Origin: an uncultured delta proteobacterium
GTDB taxonomy: Bacteria; Desulfobacterota; Desulfobulbia; Desulfobulbales; Desulfocapsaceae
Assembly: GCA_903901335.1 (NCBI GenBank)
Contig: CAIUQR010000033.1
Coordinates: 62,001 to 126,000 of the forward strand
Length of the DNA stretch: 64,000 nt
Direction: 5' to 3'
Part shown: in pieces, positions 24,821 through 34,257 of the stretch
Layout: each line of letters begins with the position of its first letter
Position numbering within the stretch: position 1 is the first letter of the stretch
The notes under the pieces: generated by a model
Seen by the model: the letters and a program-made list of their open reading frames with translations, nothing else
The model's database searches: none
What the model was told of the DNA's origin: nothing
Translations under genes and position numbers: made by a program

Positions 24821-25216
24821 ATGGAAAATCTTATCATCAAAGCCACTAAATCCTCCCCCGCCATCCATCTGGATGCGCAAACGCGGATTCTCGAAATCAC
24901 CGGCGAATCGTATCCGGAAAATGCTGCAAAATTCTATGCACCGATCTTTGAATGGATCGATCTGTTTTTCAGGCAAAAGAACGGCCCTCCGGTGACGGTA
25001 AACATCACCCTCCATTATTTTAACTCCAGCAGTTCCAAAATATTAATGGATATTTTTGACCGTTTTGAAAAAGCCCAGGCCGACGGCACTCCGATTATTG
25101 TCAATTGGCGGTATCATGAGGAAAATGATACCGCCGTGGAATGTGGAGAGGAATTCAAGGAAGGAATCGAATGCATCGCCTTCAATATGGTCGGATTCTG
25201 CGATGAGGACTACTGA
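24821..25216 (+). CDS. siaC: SiaC-type phospho-regulated switch protein
   Basis: A 131-residue protein of the SiaC (DUF1987) family: IKATKSSPAIHLDAQTRILEITGESYPENAAKFYAPIFEWIDLFF and VNITLHYFNSSSSKILMDIFDRFE. The known phosphorylated threonine of Pseudomonas SiaC falls at the FN-S/T-SS stretch; here the run is FNSSSSK (about residues 67-73), so a serine would take the phosphate. Unphosphorylated SiaC binds and activates SiaD. It lies 9 bp after siaB and 8 bp before siaD. Confidence 0.9.
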   Translation: MENLIIKATKSSPAIHLDAQTRILEITGESYPENAAKFYAPIFEWIDLFFRQKNGPPVTVNITLHYFNSSSSKILMDIFDRFEKAQADGTPIIVNWRYHEENDTAVECGEEFKEGIECIAFNMVGFCDEDY

Positions 25217-25224
25217 TATCGTTC

Positions 25225-25944
25225 ATGGACCTTTTCAAACAGGAATATGACATCATCAGTAAGGGCGAGGCTTTGCTTGAAGAGGGGGGACTCTCAGACG
25301 AGGTGAGTGCCAAGCACTACCGAACCTTACTGCGTCACTATCGCAAGCTCTTCTCCCAACTCCGTCATCTGGTGAAAATCTCCGACATTCAGCAAAACGA
25401 TCTCAACCATCTGAATAAACAACTGGTTCGACTCTCTCAATTTGACCCGCTGACCGGCATCCCGAACCGTCGCCGCTTCGAAGAAGAACTCAACAGGGAA
25501 TGGCGTCGGCACCAACGCCTGGGAATTCCCCTTTCCCTGATCATGATCGATATCGATCACTTCAAACAGTATAATGACACATACGGCCATTCAGCCGGTG
25601 ATGATTGCCTCCGAAAAGTGGCTCAGGCCTTGTCCGTGGCCGTCAACCGTCCCGGGGATTTCGTGGCTCGATTCGGCGGTGAGGAATTTGTCTGTGTTCT
25701 GCCCGAAACCGACAGCCCAGGAGGGATCGCTGTGGGGCAACGTCTCTGTAACATGATCCGACTTCTGGCCATCCCCCATCACGGCTCCTGTGTCGCGGAC
25801 TACGTGACCATAAGCATCGGGGTTGCCACGCTGACATGTCCCGCCGCCGACAACACCATTCAAGAGATCATCACTGCGGCAGACCGTTGCCTTTACAAGG
25901 CCAAGGCATCAGGCCGAAATCGTCTTGAATCCGTTTTCTTTTGA
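25225..25944 (+). CDS. siaD: SiaD-type diguanylate cyclase
   Basis: A 239-residue soluble protein: helical N-terminus (1-70) that would bind SiaC, then a GGDEF domain with FDPLTGIPNRRRFEEEL, MIDIDHFKQYNDTYGHSAGD and catalytic GGEEF at 151-155. An inhibitory-site RxxD (RPGD, 142-145) stands exactly five residues before GGEEF, so product inhibition is expected. It makes c-di-GMP from two GTP and is the output of the siaABCD pathway, controlling surface attachment or aggregation. It is the last gene of the operon and has only a weak ribosome binding site, suggesting coupling to siaC. Confidence 0.92.
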   Translation: MDLFKQEYDIISKGEALLEEGGLSDEVSAKHYRTLLRHYRKLFSQLRHLVKISDIQQNDLNHLNKQLVRLSQFDPLTGIPNRRRFEEELNREWRRHQRLGIPLSLIMIDIDHFKQYNDTYGHSAGDDCLRKVAQALSVAVNRPGDFVARFGGEEFVCVLPETDSPGGIAVGQRLCNMIRLLAIPHHGSCVADYVTISIGVATLTCPAADNTIQEIITAADRCLYKAKASGRNRLESVFF

Positions 25945-25978
25945 TTCAGAGAATATACATCACAAACCCTACGTGAAA

Positions 25979-26353
25979 TTATTCGTCAGTAAGTTTAAAT
26001 ACCCCAAATTGAATCGTTCTTTTATCTGGACACGTGACCATTCCTCCTTTTACCCAATCCTGTCCCTTTTCACGGACGACCAGGACATTTAAAGAAGAGG
26101 TAAATTTTTCACCTGTCATGCCGTCCCAATGCCGGTAGGGGTCAGGAATGGTGTCTAATCCCGATGGTTGCCCTTCCCCATTGGTAAACTTAATGAACTC
26201 TTTGTAAGGCATCGGCATCTTTGTGGAGACTTTGTCAACGAACTCTCCGCAGAATGTCATTTGCGGTAATCCGAGTTGACGCCCACACCCAACCAAGGTA
26301 AAAGTCACAATAATGAAGGAGATATAAAAAAGTAACGAGATGCTCTTAGGCAT
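25979..26353 (-). CDS. Small lipoprotein, unknown function
   Basis: A 124-residue protein with a lipoprotein signal: membrane stretch LLFYISFIIVTFTL and lipobox LVGC (Cys about residue 23). The mature part has two further Cys (TFCGEF and VTCPDK) that could form a disulfide, and no family I recognise. GGAGC precedes the ATG. It is convergent with siaD and divergent from the GvpU-like gene. Confidence 0.7.
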   Translation of the reverse strand: MPKSISLLFYISFIIVTFTLVGCGRQLGLPQMTFCGEFVDKVSTKMPMPYKEFIKFTNGEGQPSGLDTIPDPYRHWDGMTGEKFTSSLNVLVVREKGQDWVKGGMVTCPDKRTIQFGVFKLTDE

Positions 26354-26688
26354 AGATGCTCCATTCGAAGATTCAAAAAGCCGCCGGAGGGCTCACTCGA
26401 ACACCGCGCCGGCGCCGGCATTCTATCCATCGTCAGGCAGTTCGGACCGGCCTGAAGTGGCAGCCAAGGCTTTTCAGGTTCGCTTAACCTCTATCCATAA
26501 CATGGTGGAGGTTAGCATGTTTCCTGCCGTTGGGTCAATGGCCATCGCGGCAATGACAGAAAAATGATTGACATATCCGGCTGGAATCTCCAGCTTATTG
26601 CAAGGGCCTTGACAGTCCTTGTCAAGGCCCTGAGTAGATGATATCAACAAAGCCAAGGAAGCTTCCGGCAAACCAGGAGGAGAAGAGT
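26354..26688. other. Divergent intergenic region with a 12-bp inverted repeat
   Basis: A 335-bp gap. A perfect 12-bp inverted repeat, AGGGCCTTGACA (26603-26614) and TGTCAAGGCCCT (26620-26631), sits 58 bp before the GvpU-like start, and a smaller one, GCTGGA-ATC-TCCAGC, at 26580-26594. A third, with arms TAACCTC/GAGGTTA, lies at 26485-26514. No T tract follows any of them; they may be operators or RNA hairpins in a leader. No gene was found. Confidence 0.4.
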
Positions 26689-27147
26689 ATGATCAGTGCT
26701 GAAAAGAATGAACTTACGACTGACAATGCCCCCCGGAAAGACTGGTTTCTCCAGTTTTTGGTCAATACAGCCAACAAGAGTCAATTTGAGTTAACAATAA
26801 CGCTGAATGTTGGAGGATTCCTGGTATCGGGAACGCTTGCAGGCGTAAAGCAATATTTTGCAGACTTTGGCGCAGATTTCGCCACATCGTTTGATGCGGG
26901 GAAAGGGTCCGAGGAAATAAAAGCAACTTTTCAAAAAATCGGAGATGAATGCTCGTGTGTTTCCAATGCAGAACCAGCTGAATCCCCCTCCTATATTCAT
27001 CTTAAGGATGCCAGATTTTTCGATGCGCAGGGAAATTCAATACAAGGAAATAGCGGCGTTTGGTGGCGAGGCAGAATTTCAGAGGTTCAGGGTTTCACTC
27101 CGGGAACTCTTGTCAGACCAGCCACCTCATCGGCATTCGGAAAATAA
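26689..27147 (+). CDS. GvpU-like gas vesicle accessory protein, isolated
   Basis: A 152-residue protein resembling GvpU: LQFLVNTANKSQFELTITLNVGGFLVSGTLAGVKQYFADFGADF in the first half and YIHLKDARFF, GVWWRGRISEVQGFTPGTL in the second. GvpU is a minor gas vesicle-associated protein linked to vesicle clustering in Bacillus. GGAGGAGAA gives a strong ribosome binding site at 26689. No gvpA or other gas vesicle gene is in the window, so this could be a stand-alone homologue with a different role. Family call rests on motif memory. Confidence 0.65.
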   Translation: MISAEKNELTTDNAPRKDWFLQFLVNTANKSQFELTITLNVGGFLVSGTLAGVKQYFADFGADFATSFDAGKGSEEIKATFQKIGDECSCVSNAEPAESPSYIHLKDARFFDAQGNSIQGNSGVWWRGRISEVQGFTPGTLVRPATSSAFGK

Positions 27148-27171
27148 TAAAACAAAGGAAGAAAAACCGTA

Positions 27172-27261
27172 ATGCTGCAGGAAAGCAGCAACAGTATCGA
27201 AAAGATGGCGCAGGACTGGCGTGAGGCCGGAGCTCAGGTCAAGACAGGGACGGAGATGTGA
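27172..27261 (+). CDS. Possible 29-residue small protein
   Basis: A short frame begins at 27172 behind AAAGGAAG, 24 bp after the GvpU-like gene, and encodes a charged helical peptide (ESSNSIEKMAQDWREAGAQVKTG). It could be a genuine small partner or the stump of a degraded gene. Support is limited to the ribosome binding site and position. Confidence 0.3.
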   Translation: MLQESSNSIEKMAQDWREAGAQVKTGTEM

Positions 27262-27307
27262 TCATACCGGCTCAGCCCTCAGCCAATATGCGCCTCCAGC
27301 GCTGCAA

Positions 27308-30300
27308 CTATCGGTCCATGACCCGGCGGATGATACGGATGAGATCGGTAATCTGATAGGGTTTCATTACAATCTCACACACACCCAGCTCTTCGGGTTT
27401 TTTCCCTTTAATCAGATCACTGTAACCGGTGCAGAGAATCACCGGGAGATCGGCTCGGATACTGAGGAGTCTTTGTACCAGCTCGATACCGGTCAAAAAA
27501 GGCATGGTCATATCCGTGATAACCAGATCAAAGAGCTCCGGATGAACACGGTAGGTTTCCCAGGCCTCAATACTGCCGCTTCTACCGGTGACCTGATAAC
27601 CGAAGGCCTCCAGAGACTCAACCCCAAGATCAACAAGGTCGGGCTCATCATCCACAAAAAGTATCCGTTCATTTCCGGCCAAAGGCCCCTCTCCCCTCTC
27701 TATATCTTGAATAAAGGGCATGTCGTCAATGCGGGGAAGGAATACCTGAAAGGTTGTGCCCTTGCCCGGTTCACTCTGCACAGTGATTGCTCCACCATGG
27801 CTCTTCACAATGCCTTGAACTACCGCAAGTCCGATTCCGGATCCTTCGCCCGGCCCTTTGGTCGTAAAATACGGATCAAATATCCTCTCCAATATCCTCA
27901 CGTCCATTCCATGACCGTTATCCTTCACGGTAAGGAGTATGTAGGGCCCGGGGTTCAAATCAAGCGTCCTGAAAACGAAGGTGTCATCGATATCGACCGC
28001 TACAATCCCGATGCTCATCACCCCGCCGGAGACACGCATGGCATGAGCAGCGTTGGTGGCCAGATTCATCAGTACCTGGTGGATCTGGGTCGCATCTGCA
28101 AGAACTACGCTTTTCTCAGGGATGACCTCGATCTCCCTCTGGATTTCAATCGTTGCCGGGAGTGAGGAGCGTAAAAGCTGCAAGACCTCCTGCACGATTG
28201 TCACAATCTGAACACGTTTCTTTTTATGTTCGGTCTGGCGGCTGAAGGTCAGGATCTGATTGACCAGTTCGGCGGCACGAGTTCCGGATTTAAGCACTTG
28301 GTCCAGGAAATGAACAATCTCACTATCCCCCTTGACCCGGAGTTTGGCCATCTCTGTAAAGCCGATAATCGATGTTAAGATATTATTAAAATCATGGGCA
28401 ATTCCTCCAGCCAATGTCCCGATGGCCTCCATCTTCTGGGCCTGACGAAGCTCCTGTTCAAGATGTATCTCATGGGTAATATCCCGATGAATGCCCACAT
28501 AATTGATAATGGCTCCGGTCTTATCCCGGACAGGAGAGGCTGTGACCTCCGCATCGAAAAAGGTATGGTCTTTTTTCCTGTTGGTGAGGCGTCCCGACCA
28601 GATATCTCCTCTTTCCAAGGTCTCTCGAATATGCCGATAGTGGGCACGATCGTGCATATTGCTGTTCAAAATACTGGACGGCTTTCCGATTATTTCGTTT
28701 TTCGTGTAACCACTCAACCGCTCAAAGGCGGGATTAACATAGCGGATTACAAACATCGTATCGGCGATATAAATTGCCTCCGGGGTTTGTTCGATGGCGG
28801 TCACCAACCGTGCATGCTCTCCTTCAGCCTGCTTCCGTTCACTTATGTCCACCAGGACGGCCAGGGTTTGTTTGCCTTCGGGCATGCTCGTCACCGAGAT
28901 GACTATATCTTTCAAACGTCTATTTCTGTCGATCATCTTGAATTCATAGGTCTGCGGTACAGCCTGTGAGTTGATGCGCCGTAACCGATGGTAGTCCGCC
29001 ATCCGGGCCAGATCATCTTTGTCGGCAACAAACCTGGTCCATTTCATCCGGCCTTCCACCTCCGCCCGGGAAAACCCTGATATCTTTTCAAATTCTTTGT
29101 TGCAGATGGATATAGTCATATCTTCTTCAATGAAGATCAGCGCCGTACCGCTGTTTTCAAAGATAGCCCGGTATTTCTCCTCCGATTGCCGGAGCGCCTC
29201 TTCGGTCCGGCTCCGCTCTCGATAGAGCAAGGCGTTTTCCAGTGATATCACGGCCTGGGCGGCAAGAAGTTCCAGAACGGCGATCCGGCCGGCGGTAAAC
29301 GCACCCCTTACCAGACTGTTTTCCAGATAGAGCACCCCGATCAGATCGGCCTGTCGCAACAGAGGAAGGCAGAGTATGGATTTCGGTCTTCTGATCAGAA
29401 AATAACAATCGGAAGAAAATATGTTCGGCTCAATGATATCATCGATAATCACACGTTCAAGTGTCCGCCGTACATAGGTAATCATGGTCTCCGGCAGAAC
29501 AGTTGCAATCGGGACGGATTTTTGCTGTTCGACCAGTATCTCCTGGCCCTTCACCAGTGCCTCGGCAGCAATGGTCAACTCATCGCCGTGGACCAGAATC
29601 AGACAGCCCTTCTGCGCTCCGGCGTTTTCCAGCATGGCACGCATCAGTGTCTCCAGAAGACGTTCAATCACGATCTCGCCGGAGATGGCCTGTGAGGCCT
29701 TGACTACTGTAATCGCCTCCAGGTGCCCGATCTGCATGCCCTGATCCCGGGCAAAAGTCAGTTTTTTATCCGACAGATAACGCCGGTCCAATTGGCTTGC
29801 CTTTCCTTCCGCCCCCCAATCGAGATAGCAGGAACGGGCCATTCGCAGGTACAAACCGGCTATGGAGGCAAGGTCTCGCTGCCGATAAAAACGGGCAGCG
29901 AGTTCAGCGGCAATCCCCTCGTTCTGTCTGAACCCTTCCTGGTGCGCTGAGGTGACGGCCTTTTCATATAAGACCTCGGCCGCAAGTGCATCGCCTTCAA
30001 TCCTGGCGACTTCAGCCTGAACAATGAGAAATCGATGTTCGAAGTTCTTTCTGCAGCTCTCTGCCCAGATCTGCATCTGTGTCTGATTTGCGTCGATGAT
30101 TTGGCGATACCCAGCTCTCTGCTCATCGTTTGCATCATCGAAGAGGGACGCCAGGATCAGGGAATGATAAAAGTTCAACTCGACCACTGAGATAGAGCTG
30201 GAAAAATACCCTTGAAATTGCCTGGCCTTCTCTACCGCAGCGAGAGCCTCCTCCATTCGACCATACAGGTAATGGATCTGCGCCTTCAGGACGGCATAAC

Positions 30301-33300
30301 GCCCCATTGCCCCAAAGCTCCTGTGCTCTTCACAGGCGGCCAGAAAGTGGGTCTCATCAGCGGGGTCGGATGATTCGTCCCCAACAGTTGTGACGACAGC
30401 GCCTACTCCGGCAGGATTCTGCAGCTCCATCAGAGCCAGCCTGATTCCCAGCAGGGTATCCACTGCCCACTGATTTCTGGTCCGTTGAGTAAAGGAGAGG
30501 AGATCGGGAAGTTCGTTCCTGATACTATCCATCCGGACACCGCGAGCGAATGGCTGAAACAATTTATAGGCGAGGATATAACCGGTCCATTGCATCTCAC
30601 CGGAGGCAAGGCCGGCCTGAAAGCCGTCATGATTGAAATCATCGGTCCATTTCAGATGCCTGACCCAATGTGTCAAATAATGCCCGAGCATGAAACAGGC
30701 CTGGCATTTCTGGGCCAGATCGTTGAACCTCTCGCTGATTTTCAGTGCCAGCAGACCTAATTCATAGGCCTCATGGTAATTATTCGTCCCGGCATTCAGC
30801 ACCATCCCCAGGCCGTTGTAACCGACGGCGGATTTTACTGTCGGCCCGAATTTCAAGGAAATGTTGACGATGACGACATTCACCAACCCACAGAGAACAC
30901 TGTCCGTATACCGTGCAGGTACCATCATATTGGATAACAGGGTCAGTCCGATCCGCATCAGGGGATTGGACATCTCCGGCTCATCGGCCAAAGATGCAAT
31001 CGACCTGTCACCCAGGGTTTCCCTGTATTTTTCCAGCTCAATCTCATAGGCCTCCTGCAGATCCGTTTCAGGAAAAATCACCCCCACCAGCTGCAGGGCC
31101 ACTCTACCCGACTGGATCGCATCGTCATATCTGGCCATCAACGTATACTGGACAATCAGGATGTTATACAGCTCGGCCTTTTCCAGGTCTGATTTCGCTC
31201 TGGCGAGCAGGAGATGCAGTATCTCCTGGGAACGGGCATAGTTACTTTCCAGATATTCGACCACGGCCAGTTCTTTATGGAGTTGAAACATCAGGTCATA
31301 GTGAACCTTCCAATCCTCCTCATCCAGCAGCCGCACTCCAGTCGACAGATACTGCAGAGCCGATTGATAGGCGGTGGCATCTTTCGCCTTGCTGCCCGCC
31401 AGCAGGTTGAGCCCAGCAACCCTGTACTTTTCTTCCCGGTCGCGGATCAGCGTCTCACCCTGATTAAAATGGTTGACCAGTTCGAATACCGTTTCCTCAA
31501 TTCTCTCGGGCTGCGTGTTGTTGAACAGCAGCCTGCCGATCCGCAGATGGACAGTGGCCCTTTCGGTCTCCGGAATAAGCGATTGAGCGGCCTGTTGCAC
31601 TCTATCATGGAGAAACGCGTAGTGGTTCTCTTCCGACGGCAGCAGGAGTCCTTCCTGTGTCGCTTTCAGGAGCTGTGCATGGACATCTTCCTCAGGCCTG
31701 CCGCTGATCACTGCAAGCGTCCGAAGGTTGAATCTGTTGCCTATGCAGGAGGCCAGTTGCAGCACATTGCGGACCGTATCGGAAAGCAGATGCAGCTTCG
31801 CTACCATCAGATCCACTACATTATCGGTATAGTCACTGGCTGTAATCCGCTCGATGTCCCATGTCCAGCGGCGTTCCGTTGCGTTAAAGACCACGAGGTT
31901 CCCACCATACAAGGTCATCAGAAACTGGATAACAAAGAATGGATTTCCTGCCGTCTTCTCAAAAACCAGACGGGCCAAGGGCTCAACCTCGGAAGGTTCG
32001 AAATGGAAGGTGTCCGCCAGCAGACGTCTCAGATCAGAAAAGGACAGGGATGAAAGATGGATGGTCTGGAGAATGGCCCGACTCAAGGAAATATTGGTAA
32101 GCGTTGCTATGAGCGGGTGCCCGGGGTCTACTTCGTTGTCACGATAGGCCCCGATAAAGAGCAGATACTTCAGACCTGAACCGATCGCGATATGCTCCAG
32201 GAGTTTCAGGCTTGCCGGGTCAATCCACTGCAGGTCATCAAGAAAAATAACCAGCGGGTGGGCTTTGGCGCAAAAAACACCCATAAAGTGCCCGAACACC
32301 ATGTTGAAGCGATGTTCCGCCTGGCTCAGCGGCAACTCCGGAACGGGAGGCTGCCGCCCGATGATAAGTTCAATCTGCGGAATCATTTCCACCAGCAGCT
32401 GACCGTTGATCCCCAATGCCTCTTGCAGTTCAACCCTCCACTGACTCAACCGGTATTCCTGTTCGGTCAGGAGTTGACGGATCAATTCCTGAAAGGCCTC
32501 GATGATGATCCCATAGGGTATATTGCGTTTGTATTGATCGGATTTTCCCCAGATAAAAAAACCATGCTCCCGAACCACTGATTTATAGAGCTCACGGACC
32601 AAAGCTGTTTTACCGATGCCGGAATATCCCGTAATCATAGCCAGTTCCGGGATTCCCTGTTCAAAAACCCTGGTAAAAGCCCCCCTGAGCCTGTCCATAT
32701 CATGTTTACGACCGTAGAGTCTCTGCGGAATCAGCAGCCTCTCGGAGACATCCCCTACGCCAAGGGGAAAGGTTTGAATATTTTCTCCCAGATCCCAGCC
32801 CGCAAGACACCTCTTAAGATCCAGCTGCAGACCAACAGCTGTCTGGTAACGCTCCTCAACAGCTTTTGCCATGAGTTTCATTACAATATCGGAGACAACA
32901 GTCGGGATGGCCGGAATAATACTGGCCGGAGGTTCAGGTACACGGGCTATGTGGCAGTGCGTCCACTCAAGCAGGTCACCGGCGGTGAACGGCAGAACCC
33001 CGGTCAGGAGTTGGTAAAAAATAATCCCGAGGGAATAAAGATCGGTGCGGTGATCGATCACCCGTATCATCCGTCCCATCTGTTCCGGAGACATATAGGC
33101 AAAAGATGTTCCAGATCCGGATTTTTCCGGATCTGGATTCTTTTCCATTTCCAAAGATGACGAATGAGCAAGGATCGTAATCCTGCCGGTCGAAGAATCG
33201 ACCAGGATATTTTCCGGACAGAGATTTTTATAAATGCTGTTTTGTTTGTGGTGTTCCGCAAGTGCCGAACTGATGCCGATGGCCAGATGCAGAAAACTTC

Positions 33301-33388
33301 GCATCTCCATGGGGATACCGCATCTCGCATGAAGGGAACGGGCGTTCGGATCGTCTTGTTCTGAATCAATCCCGCCTGATAGTGCCAT
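27308..33388 (-). CDS. Giant pseudokinase-AAA-GAF-PAS hybrid histidine kinase
   Basis: A 2026-residue soluble sensor. Order: a protein-kinase-like C-lobe (about 1-200), an AAA ATPase with Walker A GYSGIGKTAL (about 255), a long helical-repeat region (about 500-1150), GAF (about 1230-1390), two PAS domains (AIFENSGTALIFIEEDM and AIEQTPEAIYIADTM), phosphoacceptor GIAHDFNNILTSI, ATPase (NLATNAAHAM, DNGHGMD, GSGIGLAV) and a final receiver (ILFVDDEPDLV, ITDMTMP, KPYQ). The kinase part lacks the N-lobe, and the catalytic loop reads IYKNLCPENIL with no HRD Asp and no DFG, so it is a pseudokinase. The ATG at 33388 follows AGGAG; an in-frame GTG at 33400 overlaps that site. Single gene leftward, 160 bp after the TCS operon. 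Confidence 0.9.
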   Translation of the reverse strand: MALSGGIDSEQDDPNARSLHARCGIPMEMRSFLHLAIGISSALAEHHKQNSIYKNLCPENILVDSSTGRITILAHSSSLEMEKNPDPEKSGSGTSFAYMSPEQMGRMIRVIDHRTDLYSLGIIFYQLLTGVLPFTAGDLLEWTHCHIARVPEPPASIIPAIPTVVSDIVMKLMAKAVEERYQTAVGLQLDLKRCLAGWDLGENIQTFPLGVGDVSERLLIPQRLYGRKHDMDRLRGAFTRVFEQGIPELAMITGYSGIGKTALVRELYKSVVREHGFFIWGKSDQYKRNIPYGIIIEAFQELIRQLLTEQEYRLSQWRVELQEALGINGQLLVEMIPQIELIIGRQPPVPELPLSQAEHRFNMVFGHFMGVFCAKAHPLVIFLDDLQWIDPASLKLLEHIAIGSGLKYLLFIGAYRDNEVDPGHPLIATLTNISLSRAILQTIHLSSLSFSDLRRLLADTFHFEPSEVEPLARLVFEKTAGNPFFVIQFLMTLYGGNLVVFNATERRWTWDIERITASDYTDNVVDLMVAKLHLLSDTVRNVLQLASCIGNRFNLRTLAVISGRPEEDVHAQLLKATQEGLLLPSEENHYAFLHDRVQQAAQSLIPETERATVHLRIGRLLFNNTQPERIEETVFELVNHFNQGETLIRDREEKYRVAGLNLLAGSKAKDATAYQSALQYLSTGVRLLDEEDWKVHYDLMFQLHKELAVVEYLESNYARSQEILHLLLARAKSDLEKAELYNILIVQYTLMARYDDAIQSGRVALQLVGVIFPETDLQEAYEIELEKYRETLGDRSIASLADEPEMSNPLMRIGLTLLSNMMVPARYTDSVLCGLVNVVIVNISLKFGPTVKSAVGYNGLGMVLNAGTNNYHEAYELGLLALKISERFNDLAQKCQACFMLGHYLTHWVRHLKWTDDFNHDGFQAGLASGEMQWTGYILAYKLFQPFARGVRMDSIRNELPDLLSFTQRTRNQWAVDTLLGIRLALMELQNPAGVGAVVTTVGDESSDPADETHFLAACEEHRSFGAMGRYAVLKAQIHYLYGRMEEALAAVEKARQFQGYFSSSISVVELNFYHSLILASLFDDANDEQRAGYRQIIDANQTQMQIWAESCRKNFEHRFLIVQAEVARIEGDALAAEVLYEKAVTSAHQEGFRQNEGIAAELAARFYRQRDLASIAGLYLRMARSCYLDWGAEGKASQLDRRYLSDKKLTFARDQGMQIGHLEAITVVKASQAISGEIVIERLLETLMRAMLENAGAQKGCLILVHGDELTIAAEALVKGQEILVEQQKSVPIATVLPETMITYVRRTLERVIIDDIIEPNIFSSDCYFLIRRPKSILCLPLLRQADLIGVLYLENSLVRGAFTAGRIAVLELLAAQAVISLENALLYRERSRTEEALRQSEEKYRAIFENSGTALIFIEEDMTISICNKEFEKISGFSRAEVEGRMKWTRFVADKDDLARMADYHRLRRINSQAVPQTYEFKMIDRNRRLKDIVISVTSMPEGKQTLAVLVDISERKQAEGEHARLVTAIEQTPEAIYIADTMFVIRYVNPAFERLSGYTKNEIIGKPSSILNSNMHDRAHYRHIRETLERGDIWSGRLTNRKKDHTFFDAEVTASPVRDKTGAIINYVGIHRDITHEIHLEQELRQAQKMEAIGTLAGGIAHDFNNILTSIIGFTEMAKLRVKGDSEIVHFLDQVLKSGTRAAELVNQILTFSRQTEHKKKRVQIVTIVQEVLQLLRSSLPATIEIQREIEVIPEKSVVLADATQIHQVLMNLATNAAHAMRVSGGVMSIGIVAVDIDDTFVFRTLDLNPGPYILLTVKDNGHGMDVRILERIFDPYFTTKGPGEGSGIGLAVVQGIVKSHGGAITVQSEPGKGTTFQVFLPRIDDMPFIQDIERGEGPLAGNERILFVDDEPDLVDLGVESLEAFGYQVTGRSGSIEAWETYRVHPELFDLVITDMTMPFLTGIELVQRLLSIRADLPVILCTGYSDLIKGKKPEELGVCEIVMKPYQITDLIRIIRRVMDR

Positions 33389-33549
33389 ATTGGGGGCCAC
33401 TCCTGGAGAAAAGAAGAGTGATTAAACCTCAGTGAAACTCTTATAATGCTCTTATTGAACTATCATAAGTTCCGATGTATTTGCAAACCATTATTTTCAT
33501 CTGCAGAGTACCAACCGCCCCGCGGCACCTTATGGGTGCGGCTGATTTC

Positions 33550-34257
33550 TCAGATGGTCGAGGCAGCGTCGGACTTGAGAGAAAGCGGGATGGTGCAGAT
33601 GATTATGATATTTCTTCCATCTGCTGGCTGGATAGAAAGAGACGCGCCGATAACTCTCAAGGCCGCCTGCAGTGCCTGATCATGCTCGACGGCGTCGAAA
33701 CCAGGTACTGTATCGGATGAGGTCTTTCCTTCAGACACTATCCCGAAAGAAACAGAACTATTCTGCAGCCCGGAAGATACGATGATCTTCCCCCCTGATT
33801 TCAAAGTCGGCAGGATATGGAAGAAGAGCGATGCGAAGATGAACTGGACAAGGGAAGGATCAGTGTACACTACAGGCAGGGCATTCGTAAAAGATAGGGA
33901 CAGACTAATTGACTTCAAATTGGCAAATCGGGAGAGAAACGCCAGCTCTTCATTGAGTACATCATGGAGTTGAAAAGGGCTCAGTGGTGTATCGCTCCGG
34001 TGGGCAAAGCCATTAAGGTGTTTGGCCATTTCTGCGGCCATAAGCGTTCTTTTATTAATAGTGTCGGTTATTTTTTCAAACCTCGTCCGTAAGGCCGGAT
34101 CCTCCACTCTTCCCATGCTCAGGAGGTCCGCAATCAGGCCGTTCGATTCTTTGATGATGGCCAGGTGATTCTTCAGTTCATGCGAAAAACCGGCGAGCAG
34201 ACGGCCCGCCATTTCAAGCTGTCTGTTACGAAGGATTTCGATCTCTTTCTCTATCAT
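33550..34257 (-). CDS. Histidine kinase-like protein with degenerate ATPase domain
   Basis: A 235-residue cytoplasmic protein. The dimerisation and phosphoacceptor helix is intact (LAGFSHELKNHLAIIKESN), but the C-terminal ATPase-like half has lost the N box (QFIFASLFFHIL, no Asn), the DNGxGI box and the GxGLGL box. It may receive and pass on phosphate, like a phosphotransfer protein, or sequester a receiver. Its start overlaps the stop of the receiver gene upstream by ATGA, with AGGGAGAGG in front, so it is tightly coupled to that receiver. Confidence 0.8.
   Translation of the reverse strand: MIEKEIEILRNRQLEMAGRLLAGFSHELKNHLAIIKESNGLIADLLSMGRVEDPALRTRFEKITDTINKRTLMAAEMAKHLNGFAHRSDTPLSPFQLHDVLNEELAFLSRFANLKSISLSLSFTNALPVVYTDPSLVQFIFASLFFHILPTLKSGGKIIVSSGLQNSSVSFGIVSEGKTSSDTVPGFDAVEHDQALQAALRVIGASLSIQPADGRNIIIICTIPLSLKSDAASTI

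Noticed and set aside
27221..28165. Plus-strand 314-codon frame and others opposite the giant kinase
   Set aside because: They are mirror frames of the kinase gene, which has continuous family motifs along its whole length.
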